64,000 bases of DNA, from positions 1 to 64,000 of the forward strand of contig CAVJCT010000057.1 of assembly GCA_963648205.1 (NCBI GenBank), read 5' to 3'. Under the pieces are notes generated by a model. The model saw nothing but the letters and a program-made list of their open reading frames with translations, was not told the DNA's origin and ran no database searches. Position numbers and translations under genes: made by a program. The stretch comes from UBA1181 sp963648205 (GTDB lineage Bacteria > Bacteroidota > Bacteroidia > Bacteroidales > Paludibacteraceae). Of the stretch, positions 35,146 to 42,676 are shown in pieces (position 1 is the stretch's first letter; each line of letters starts with the position of its first letter).

Positions 35146-35619
35146 TTACTTCTTAATGAAACGGAAGACTTGACCGTTAACCAAAAGGTTGTAAACACCA
35201 TTTGAGAGGTTGTCTACATTAACGCTTGAACCCTTTACAGAGCGAACGACACGACCTTGCAAGTCGATCACGCGGAGTTCAGTTTGCTCGTCAGCACCCT
35301 TGACGAAGAGTTCGTCTTGTGTTGGGTTAGGATAAACAGCGTAAGCAGAGTTGTTGTTCTTAGTCTCCTCGTTAGCAGTAGAAGTCTCTTTGAAGACTAC
35401 CTTGCTAACCTCAGCCAATTTCTTAGTATAAAGAACGGAGTGGTCAGCCTTAGAGTAGAGTACCATGACGGTATCACCTTGGAACTGCCAAGAAGCGATT
35501 TCATCAATAGCGGTACTTTGTTCTTCACCTGAAAGAGGAACAACAGTCAAAGAGGTAGCATTCATTTGGAAGCCAAAAAGCAATGCGAAAGCTGCTGCTG
35601 TAAGTATTCTTTTTTTCAT
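35146..35619 (-). CDS. Small secreted protein with T9SS C-terminal sorting domain
   Basis: 157 residues from the ATG at 35619. A signal peptide (MKKRILTAAAFALLFGFQMN) is followed by a short unknown region, then a type A T9SS sorting domain: YPNPTQDELFVKG and LQGRVV...NGVYNLLVNGQ. Such minimal cargo proteins are mostly sorting domain. Start at 35619 gives the signal peptide; the longer frame does not. A TAAATTTG element at 35701-35708 may drive it. Confidence 0.82.
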   Translation of the reverse strand: MKKRILTAAAFALLFGFQMNATSLTVVPLSGEEQSTAIDEIASWQFQGDTVMVLYSKADHSVLYTKKLAEVSKVVFKETSTANEETKNNNSAYAVYPNPTQDELFVKGADEQTELRVIDLQGRVVRSVKGSSVNVDNLSNGVYNLLVNGQVFRFIKK

Positions 35620-35700
35620 ACGAATATAATTAAATTGTTTTGTTACCCAGTTTAATTTTGGTACACGCCCGATGGTAACCCACCAAAGCCTATATCGTGG

Positions 35701-35708
35701 CAAATTTA
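35701..35708 (-). promoter_or_regulatory. -7 promoter element of the small T9SS cargo gene
   Basis: TAAATTTG on the minus strand, exact TAnnTTTG match, 81 nt before the start codon. Confidence 0.35.
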
Positions 35709-35775
35709 AATTTTTCTTTTGACAAAAAAGAAAAATTATTTAGACTTTTAACGTAAGTGATTTAAAATGGGGGGA

Positions 35776-36813
35776 TTAGATGGCGAAGAGGGTTAGTTGC
35801 TTGGGTTCTATGCGATGAGGAACAAACTGCTGCAAAAACTCTTTGTCGTTTGAATTACCAATTGCTTGTTGCAAAGCATTTGCAATATGCCACATAAGCA
35901 CTGGGGGAACTGCATTACCAATCTGCTTGTAAGATTTTGGCTCAGACGTGTGTAGAGCGAAAGAGTCTGGGAACGACTGTATACGAGCTGCTTCACGAGG
36001 TGTAAATCTTCTATACAATTCTTTCTCGGGGTCAACCAGCAGAATTGGGTCTCGAGAGTTCATGCTTGTTTTTGCGAGATGAGCAGTAATCGTCAAGCAA
36101 GGAGCATTCAGATCCTGCCATAGACCTCTTTTCATATTTTTTTTAGCGTTTTTCACACCTTGGACGGCACGTTCAGAAAAATAATATTTTGTTTCTGGAA
36201 TGTCCAATCTGTCAATAACAGATTTTAGCGGTATGGGCTGATTAATTGAGCATATTGGCTGTGGATAAGCAAATGTGAATGGCAAATCATTCCTTATTCC
36301 GACTATTATGACACGTTCCCTGCGTTGAGGAATTCCAAATTCAACAGCTTTCATCAGTTTAAAAGCCACTTGGTAACCCTCTTGCTGAAATTCGTTGATG
36401 ATTTTCTGAATAATAGTTCCTTTTTCAAGTGTCATCAACCCTTTTACATTCTCACATACGAAATATTTAGGTTGTTTAATCCTTAAAAATCTCACAATCT
36501 GCTTATATAGGTTGGCACGATCATCGTTTGTGTCTTTTACAGGATTCACTGTGCTGAAAGACTGGCATGGGAAGCCTCCAATCATCACGTCAACATCAGG
36601 CACTTTGGAAAAGTCAACATCACAGACATCTCCACAAATAGCTTTGTGAACAAAATTCTTATTGTAAGTCTCCACTGCATATTTGTCGAAATCTATAGCG
36701 TAAACGATTTCGAAATCATTTTTCGCGTATGATTTACCAAGATAGTCGAAACCGCCTACCATACCCAAATCGGAGCCTCCGCAACCGCAAAAAAGTGACG
36801 CTACTTTATTCAT
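35776..36813 (-). CDS. DNA cytosine-5 methyltransferase (M2 of a two-methylase R-M system)
   Basis: 345 residues with the ordered m5C motifs: SLFCGCGGSDLG (I), IGGFPCQSFS (IV, catalytic Cys83), CENVKGL (VI), QRRERVIIVG (VIII) and QIGNAVPP (X). A target-recognition region lies between VIII and IX (about 190-260). The 5' end overlaps the nuclease gene upstream by 8 nt, so it is co-transcribed and probably translationally coupled. It is clearly different from the other m5C enzyme of the cluster, so the two likely methylate different strands or sites. Confidence 0.93.
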   Translation of the reverse strand: MNKVASLFCGCGGSDLGMVGGFDYLGKSYAKNDFEIVYAIDFDKYAVETYNKNFVHKAICGDVCDVDFSKVPDVDVMIGGFPCQSFSTVNPVKDTNDDRANLYKQIVRFLRIKQPKYFVCENVKGLMTLEKGTIIQKIINEFQQEGYQVAFKLMKAVEFGIPQRRERVIIVGIRNDLPFTFAYPQPICSINQPIPLKSVIDRLDIPETKYYFSERAVQGVKNAKKNMKRGLWQDLNAPCLTITAHLAKTSMNSRDPILLVDPEKELYRRFTPREAARIQSFPDSFALHTSEPKSYKQIGNAVPPVLMWHIANALQQAIGNSNDKEFLQQFVPHRIEPKQLTLFAI

Positions 36814-38218
36814 TGTACCTTATTTCAATTACGTTTGAACAGAAATTCATTTGATAAATGGTAGGATAGACCTCAATCTCACCTTTATCATTTTTCCCAA
36901 ATGGATCATTTATCCTAACAATGATGGTTTTCTTTTTCGTGAAATAAACACGATAAATGTTATAATATTTCCCATATTGTTCCGCTGCTATCCACTCTTT
37001 CGCTGTCAAATTCACTGAATCATTCCAACCATTATCAAAACTTGGTTCAGTGGTTCTCTTTGTGGATTTAACCTCGATATATCTGGCAAATTCGGGTTTC
37101 TGAGGGTTCTCGTCCGCCTCAATAGATGAGATGTCATATCCAAGACCTTTGGTTTTACCTAATAATAAAACCTTATTAACCAATCGCTCTTTATATTTCC
37201 GAACTCGCTCTTGCTCTAATCTATACACTAAAGCCTCTCCTTCGTCACCCAAGTCAATGGTTGATTTTATAGAAGTACTCTGATGTTTTAGACTATCTTT
37301 ATCCTCGATATGTATAGTAGTATCGAACTTCGTTTTTATGTTTCGTAATTCTTCGTTGAACCTACCATAGAAACGTTTCCAATCACAAAAGAAATTTTTC
37401 TTATTTTCGTTCGTATCCAACGGATAATCGTAACAATTAAATGGAACTGAATTATCGTTCTGAATGAAAATGGAGATTGCGACTGCTTCTGCATTATTCA
37501 ACCATAAATATGTGGAATCCGACTCTACCATGTTGGTCAATTCAAGAAGATTAATTTGTTCTTTGATATGTTGCCAATCATGTGAACCACTTAATTTATC
37601 ACGTTTTACGCCATTCTTCCTATCATCCATGATGTAGCTAAAGACTTCTTCACAAGAGACTTTCCCTTGAAGTACGTCTAAACTGTTAAGAACATAAAAC
37701 CCTATTTCTTGCTTCGCCAACTTCTGTTTATGTTCTTGGGCAATATATAGCAAATGAATCACATAACAAAATGGTCTTATATTCAATGAATTAGACATGT
37801 CTTCTTGAACATACTGAATCCATTTTGCACCATTAGGAAATTGAAAATTCAAGCATAAGTTTTTGAAGAAGGTCGGGAAATCATTATTCTCCACCAAATA
37901 TTTACAAGCGTCCGACTCGTAAATATACGTCCTTCCATCCTCTTCTATCTCTGGATAATAGAGGCCCAATAGTGTTCCTGCTATTTCCGTAAGATGGTTG
38001 TCTACGGTTTTCTTGTTGCTGTCTGATAAAGAGTCGTATGAAACAGAAGAAAAGATTGCTTTTGAAATGGCGTTCCTTGCTGATACTTTAAAAATCGACT
38101 CTTCGCACGGACAGTATTTGTCAATTGTGTTTGCATAGAGGGGTAACAAGTCCTCCATGTCAGATTGACTTTTCCCTCGTATGATAGTGCATCTATATTG
38201 GTTTTCTGGATTGTACAT
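36806..38218 (-). CDS. Putative restriction endonuclease with DUF3883 nuclease domain
   Basis: 470 residues. The C-terminal third matches DUF3883, a PD-(D/E)XK domain: LGDEGEALVYRLEQERV (323-339), GLGYDISSIE with Asp362, and RYIEVKSTK with Glu382 and Lys384. The N-terminal 320 residues have no motif I recognise and probably bind DNA. Flanked by, and overlapping with, two m5C methyltransferase genes, which strongly suggests it is the restriction component. Lower GC than housekeeping neighbours. Confidence 0.82.
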   Translation of the reverse strand: MYNPENQYRCTIIRGKSQSDMEDLLPLYANTIDKYCPCEESIFKVSARNAISKAIFSSVSYDSLSDSNKKTVDNHLTEIAGTLLGLYYPEIEEDGRTYIYESDACKYLVENNDFPTFFKNLCLNFQFPNGAKWIQYVQEDMSNSLNIRPFCYVIHLLYIAQEHKQKLAKQEIGFYVLNSLDVLQGKVSCEEVFSYIMDDRKNGVKRDKLSGSHDWQHIKEQINLLELTNMVESDSTYLWLNNAEAVAISIFIQNDNSVPFNCYDYPLDTNENKKNFFCDWKRFYGRFNEELRNIKTKFDTTIHIEDKDSLKHQSTSIKSTIDLGDEGEALVYRLEQERVRKYKERLVNKVLLLGKTKGLGYDISSIEADENPQKPEFARYIEVKSTKRTTEPSFDNGWNDSVNLTAKEWIAAEQYGKYYNIYRVYFTKKKTIIVRINDPFGKNDKGEIEVYPTIYQMNFCSNVIEIRYNE

Positions 38219-39264
38219 TATGATAAATATTTTAAAAGTTGTTTGGCTATTGCTTGGGCGAAAAGAGGAGGAACTGCATTCCCGACTTGCTTTAGTTGAC
38301 TTCCTTTTTTCCCAATAAAAACGAAATTATCGGGGAAAGATTGTAGCCTTGCAGACTCTCTTACGGTTGGCACCCTATTATACTCGTAGTGGAAATGATG
38401 ATTATGTCCACAATCAATCGTAAAACTAGGCTTCTCGCTATTCAGCCTTGTCCAAGCAATATGAACATTTCTTGTTTTTTGTAGTTCTATCGGAAGATCT
38501 TTATAATTTCCTCCGTCTGGAACCAAAGAAATTATCTCTTTCGTGCGTTCATTGTGTATCGTAATCTCATGATTATAAACGTGTTCGCTACTTTTGCGCA
38601 TTTGCCTTTGATAGTCAGATTGCGGTGGGGTTGGGTATACGCCACCTTCTTCTATGCTTTGTTCGGGCAAATCGCTCAATGCCTCTTTGGAGGTTACCTT
38701 TTCTGAAGTGTATGGTGTTGGAAAGGCAAATTTCTTTTCACTGTTCAATAGCCCTACAAATATGGCACGGCGACGATTTTGTGGCACTCCATAGTCGGAT
38801 GCCATTAAAATCTGCACATTAACATTGTACCCCAATTCCTTAAAATCTTCTATGATAGCCTCTTTTACTTGTCCATCTCCAATGCTGAGAATGTTGGGTA
38901 CATTTTCCATCACAAACGCCTGTGGTTTGAAATACTCAACCATTCTGACGAAACCTTTGTAAAGTTCGTTTCGCTCGTCATCTATGATTCTTTTTCCAGC
39001 AACCGAGAAGCCTTGACACGGTGGTCCGCCGATAATGATGTCGACCTGCTTGGTCTCCACTGCCTTCTCAACATCTTTTGCTTGCAAAGTAGAGAGGTCT
39101 GCCTGCAAGGTTTTGCTGTGTGTATGATTGTGAGCGTAGGTAACCAGTGCGTCCTTCCAAAAGTCCACACCAAGCAAAACACGACAGCCTGCCTCTTCAA
39201 AACCTAAAGACATTCCACCGCAACCACAAAACAAATCTAAAACCGTATACGACCTCTCAACCAT
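38218..39264 (-). CDS. DNA cytosine-5 methyltransferase (M1 of the R-M system)
   Basis: About 348 residues with the m5C motifs: LDLFCGCGGMSLGFEEAG (I), IGGPPCQGFS (IV, catalytic Cys83), MENVPN (VI), QNRRRAIFVG (VIII) and QVGNAVPPLFA (X). First gene of the operon M1-R-M2; its stop overlaps the nuclease start by one base. The start at 39264 is preferred to the upstream frame because the promoter element TATATTTG ends 4 nt before it, leaving virtually no leader. Confidence 0.93.
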   Translation of the reverse strand: MVERSYTVLDLFCGCGGMSLGFEEAGCRVLLGVDFWKDALVTYAHNHTHSKTLQADLSTLQAKDVEKAVETKQVDIIIGGPPCQGFSVAGKRIIDDERNELYKGFVRMVEYFKPQAFVMENVPNILSIGDGQVKEAIIEDFKELGYNVNVQILMASDYGVPQNRRRAIFVGLLNSEKKFAFPTPYTSEKVTSKEALSDLPEQSIEEGGVYPTPPQSDYQRQMRKSSEHVYNHEITIHNERTKEIISLVPDGGNYKDLPIELQKTRNVHIAWTRLNSEKPSFTIDCGHNHHFHYEYNRVPTVRESARLQSFPDNFVFIGKKGSQLKQVGNAVPPLFAQAIAKQLLKYLS

Positions 39265-39268
39265 ACTG

Positions 39269-39276
39269 CAAATATA
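39269..39276 (-). promoter_or_regulatory. -7 promoter element of the M1-R-M2 operon
   Basis: TATATTTG on the minus strand, exact TAnnTTTG, directly followed by CAGT and the ATG at 39264. Predicted transcription start lies at or next to the start codon, so the mRNA may be leaderless. No clear TTG at -33. Confidence 0.5.
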
Positions 39277-39370
39277 CACAATAAAAATGCGAAATGTCTT
39301 TATCTGTTTTTGTAGCTCTTCATAAAATCCGCTATCTTGCTAAAAAAACAGGATTGATTCCCCCACAAAA

Positions 39371-39398
39371 AAGGCGCACTGAACTTCAGCACGCCTTC
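39371..39398 (-). terminator. Intrinsic terminator after serA
   Basis: On the minus strand AAGGCGTGCTG pairs with CAGTGCGCCTT (two G-U pairs) and runs into TTTTGTGG. 21 nt beyond the serA stop codon. Confidence 0.75.
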
Positions 39399-39418
39399 AT
39401 TATCGAGTAGTAATTTGA

Positions 39419-40339
39419 TTACTTGTTTACTCTAAACTTCTCGTTGCCGTTCTTGATGTAGTCAACGATTTGCTTAGCAGCAGCGATACCTGCGTTGGTG
39501 TTAGCCTCTGTTGTTTGAGCACCCATCTTCTTAGGAGTTGAGAAGTAACGGCCTTCGAACTTAGCGAACTCAGCGTCAGCGTCTGGCTTGATGTCAGTAA
39601 CATACTTCAAATCTTCTCTCTCAGCCAACAATTTGATGAGACCTTCCTCGTCGATAACCTCTTTACGAGCAGTGTTGATGAGGATGCCACCCTTCTTCAT
39701 CTTGCCAACCAAGTCGTAGTTGATGCTCTTCTTAGTCTCTGGAGTTGCAGGGATGTGGAGAGAAACGATGTCGCAAGTAGTGAACAAATCCTCTTGCTTA
39801 GCAACTGCCTTAACACCAGCAGCCTCGATAGCTGAAGCAGGGCAGAAAGCATCGTATGCGTAAACTTCCATTCCGAAGCCCTTAGCAACACGAGCAACGT
39901 TACGTCCAACGTTACCGAATGCGAGCAAACCTAATTTCTTGCCCATCAACTCAGAACCAGACTTTCCGTTGTAGAAGTTACGAACTGCGAATACGAGCAA
40001 ACCGAATACCAACTCAGCAACGGCGTTTGCGTTCTGACCTGGAGTGTTCATCACTACTACATTGTGAGCAGTAGCAGCAGCGAGGTCTACGTTATCGTAA
40101 CCAGCACCTGCACGAACAACGATTTTCAAGTTCTTAGCAGCGTCGAATACCTCGTTATCGATCACATCGCTACGGATGATGATAGCGTCAGCGTCGGCAG
40201 CAGCGTCGAGCAATTGTTTCTTCTCAGTGTATTTCTCTAACAATACTGTTTGGAAGCCGGCAGCGTCCAAAACACTCTTTATACCATCAATGGCAACCTT
40301 TGCGAAAGGCTTCTCTGTGGCAACTAATACTTTTGTCAT
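39419..40339 (-). CDS. serA: D-3-phosphoglycerate dehydrogenase, short form
   Basis: First step of serine synthesis. 306 residues, the short form without ACT or regulatory domain. The dinucleotide fold has LGLLAFGNVGRNVA, and the catalytic Arg is in LINTARKEVIDE. Where most family members have the catalytic His (PHxGxxT), this protein reads STPKKMGAQTTEAN, with Lys in place of His, as in other Bacteroidota SerA I recall. Downstream of serC with a 115-nt gap containing a hairpin, so probably one serine operon. Confidence 0.93.
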   Translation of the reverse strand: MTKVLVATEKPFAKVAIDGIKSVLDAAGFQTVLLEKYTEKKQLLDAAADADAIIIRSDVIDNEVFDAAKNLKIVVRAGAGYDNVDLAAATAHNVVVMNTPGQNANAVAELVFGLLVFAVRNFYNGKSGSELMGKKLGLLAFGNVGRNVARVAKGFGMEVYAYDAFCPASAIEAAGVKAVAKQEDLFTTCDIVSLHIPATPETKKSINYDLVGKMKKGGILINTARKEVIDEEGLIKLLAEREDLKYVTDIKPDADAEFAKFEGRYFSTPKKMGAQTTEANTNAGIAAAKQIVDYIKNGNEKFRVNK

Positions 40340-40353
40340 ACGATTTAATTTAA

Positions 40354-40385
40354 GTGAGTAGAGACGCCTCGTCGACGCCTCTACT
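40354..40385 (-). other. Hairpin between serC and serA
   Basis: GTAGAG and CTCTAC arms with a GC-rich core, partially self-complementary, without a T run. May be an mRNA processing or stability element in the serC-serA transcript. Function not shown by sequence. Confidence 0.4.
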
Positions 40386-40454
40386 AAGTTTATTTTTTTG
40401 AGAATATGTGTGAAACTTCACGCATACCAAGATTTTCGGTTTTGTCTCCGTTGA

Positions 40455-41537
40455 TTATTTAACGTGAGCGGCCTCGAACTCATTCATGCAGTCGATGAGA
40501 GCCTGAACGCTTTCGATAGGGAGGGCATTGTAGCAAGAAGCACGGAAACCACCAACTAAACGGTGACCCTTGATTCCGACCATGCCCTTAGAAGTAGCGA
40601 ACTTGAAGAACTCGTCTGCCAAGTCTGCGTATTGCTCTTTCAATACGAAGCAGATGTTCATACGAGAACGGTCTTCCCTCTTAGCAGTACCAACGAAGAT
40701 CTTACTGTTGTCGATAGCGTTGTAGAGGAGTTCAGCCTTAGCCTTGTTTCTACGCTCCATCTCTTGAACACCACCTTGAGCCTTCAACCAACGGAGGTTC
40801 AACAAAGCTGTGTAGATAGGCAATACTGGAGGAGTGTTGAACATAGAACCGTTGTCAACGTGAGTGCGGTAGTCCAACATTGTAGGGATTTGGCGAGAAA
40901 CCTTACCGAGCAATTCGTTCTTAACGATAACGAATGTAACACCAGCAGGAGCCAAGTTCTTCTGAGCACCACCGTAGATCATTCCGTATTTAGAAACGTC
41001 AACTGGGTGAGAGAAAATGTCTGAAGACATATCAGCGATTACTGGGATTGGAGAGTCGATGTCTTTGAGCAACTCAGTTCCGTAGATCGTGTTATTGGTA
41101 GTGATGTGGAGGTAATCAGCATCAGTTGGGATTTGGTAGTCCTTACCAGCCTTAGGCACCCAAGTGAAGTTCTCGTTAGCTGAAGTAGCAACCTCAACAA
41201 CCTCACCAAACAATTTAGCCTCTTTCATAGCCTTCTTAGCCCACACACCTGTGTTAACGTATGCAGCTTTCTTCTCCAAGAAGTTGAAAGGAACCATACA
41301 GAATTCCAAGCTTGCACCGCCACCAAGGAAGATAACTGAATATCCCTCAGGAATGTTGAGAATCTCTTTGAACAAAGCAACAGCCTCGTCTACAACTGGC
41401 TGGAAATTCTTCGCACGGTGACTGATCTCCAACAATGACAATCCATCGTTCTGGAAATCCAATACTGCTTGTGCGGTTTGCTCGATCACTTCTCTTGGAA
41501 GAATTGACGGTCCGGCATTGAAATTATGTTTCTTCAT
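40455..41537 (-). CDS. serC: Phosphoserine aminotransferase
   Basis: PLP enzyme for the second step of serine synthesis (also used in pyridoxine synthesis). 360 residues, normal length. HNFNAGPSILP at the N-terminus, FLGGGASLEF for phosphate/PLP binding and YGGAQKNLAPAGVT with the PLP lysine are diagnostic. First gene of the serC-serA unit. The leader upstream (to 41640) contains TAATTTTG at 41637-41644. Confidence 0.96.
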   Translation of the reverse strand: MKKHNFNAGPSILPREVIEQTAQAVLDFQNDGLSLLEISHRAKNFQPVVDEAVALFKEILNIPEGYSVIFLGGGASLEFCMVPFNFLEKKAAYVNTGVWAKKAMKEAKLFGEVVEVATSANENFTWVPKAGKDYQIPTDADYLHITTNNTIYGTELLKDIDSPIPVIADMSSDIFSHPVDVSKYGMIYGGAQKNLAPAGVTFVIVKNELLGKVSRQIPTMLDYRTHVDNGSMFNTPPVLPIYTALLNLRWLKAQGGVQEMERRNKAKAELLYNAIDNSKIFVGTAKREDRSRMNICFVLKEQYADLADEFFKFATSKGMVGIKGHRLVGGFRASCYNALPIESVQALIDCMNEFEAAHVK

Positions 41538-41940
41538 ATCTCTATGTATTAAATATGTTTTACTATCTTAGACTTTCTAATTTTCTTAGGGTCTTTTTAC
41601 CTTGTTTCTTGTCGCTGCCTAAAGGAAACGACGGCGCAAAATTAGAAAACTTTTTGCTACGAAAAAATTTTCTTTAGTGTTTTTTTGTAAACAAAAATTT
41701 AATATCAACTTACTGAGCCTTGATTTACGATTGTTTTGCTTACTATATGTATTAAAATGATAATTTTTACTTTCTTTTTGATATTCAAACTTTGCGAAAT
41801 CTCATTTTTAACTATCAATTTGGCAAACGAATTTTTTTTGATTTTTCTCCCTATTCTTGTTGACAATCGATTAATCACGCTAAAAAATGCTAACTTTGAA
41901 GGGGTGTATCGCACTATAATTCGTCAAACTTTATTTATAA
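41538..41940. other. 403-nt intergenic region between serC and ruvC
   Basis: AT-rich divergent promoter region. It holds a TAATTTTG (41637-41644, minus strand) for serC and TAACTTTG (41891-41898, plus strand) for ruvC, both exact TAnnTTTG matches. I see no gene, leader peptide or stable hairpin here. Confidence 0.5.
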
Positions 41941-42525
41941 ATGGCAATTTCATCAGATTTTTCTACTCCTGATCGTATCGTTTTGGGTGTCGACCCTGGA
42001 ACGAATGTCATGGGCTATGGCATCCTTAGAATAGTGGGAAAGAAGACGGAATATATCGCCATGGGTATCGTCGATCTGAGAAAAATTGAGGATCCTTATC
42101 TAAAATTGAAGACCATATATAATAAGACGATTGAAATTATCGAAAAGTTTCTGCCCGATGAGTTTGCTATCGAGGCTCAGTTCTTTGGGAAAAATGTGCA
42201 GTCGATGTTGAAGTTGGGTCGTGCGCAGGGGGTGGCTATCTCGGCGGCGTTGCAAAGAGACCTTCCTATTGCCGAATATGCACCTTTGAAGGTGAAAATG
42301 GCGATTACAGGCAACGGTTCGGCTTCGAAAGAGCAGGTCGCAAAGATGTTGCAGAATCTGCTGCATATTCCGAAAGAGGATTTGGAAACAAAATTTGATG
42401 CTACCGACGCACTGGCTATCGCACTTTGCCATTATTATGAGACTAACTCTCCATTGAAAGAGAAAAAGTTTAGTAGTTGGGCAGATTTTGCTGCCAAGAA
42501 TGAGAGTCGGGTTCATAAAAAGTAG
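41941..42525 (+). CDS. ruvC: Holliday junction resolvase RuvC
   Basis: 194 residues. The four catalytic acids are in place: Asp18 in GVDPGTN, Glu78 in FAIEAQFFGKN, and Asp153/Asp156 in KFDATDALAI. RuvC cuts Holliday junctions with RuvAB. An exact -7 element lies 43 nt upstream. Not linked to ruvA or ruvB here. Confidence 0.96.
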   Translation: MAISSDFSTPDRIVLGVDPGTNVMGYGILRIVGKKTEYIAMGIVDLRKIEDPYLKLKTIYNKTIEIIEKFLPDEFAIEAQFFGKNVQSMLKLGRAQGVAISAALQRDLPIAEYAPLKVKMAITGNGSASKEQVAKMLQNLLHIPKEDLETKFDATDALAIALCHYYETNSPLKEKKFSSWADFAAKNESRVHKK

Positions 42526-42676
42526 TCATATTGTATGTTAGAAAACACATTATTGTCGAGGATTTCACATTTTTTAAGAAAAACATCCTTGGTTTGAATT
42601 TTTTTGTTTAAATTGCGATTTCGTTGAAGAAGTACGCATTTTATTCTTTTATTATACAATAAAAACAGGTTAAATC

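Noticed and set aside
35700..39420. Direct repeats flanking the second R-M operon
   Set aside because: I compared both edges and saw no convincing repeat, so no target duplication is claimed there.
40354..40385. Riboswitch or attenuator between serC and serA
   Set aside because: Only a short GC hairpin is present, with no T run, leader peptide or known aptamer pattern.
41538..41940. Small gene in the serC-ruvC gap
   Set aside because: Frames here are AT-rich, lack family features, and overlap promoter elements.
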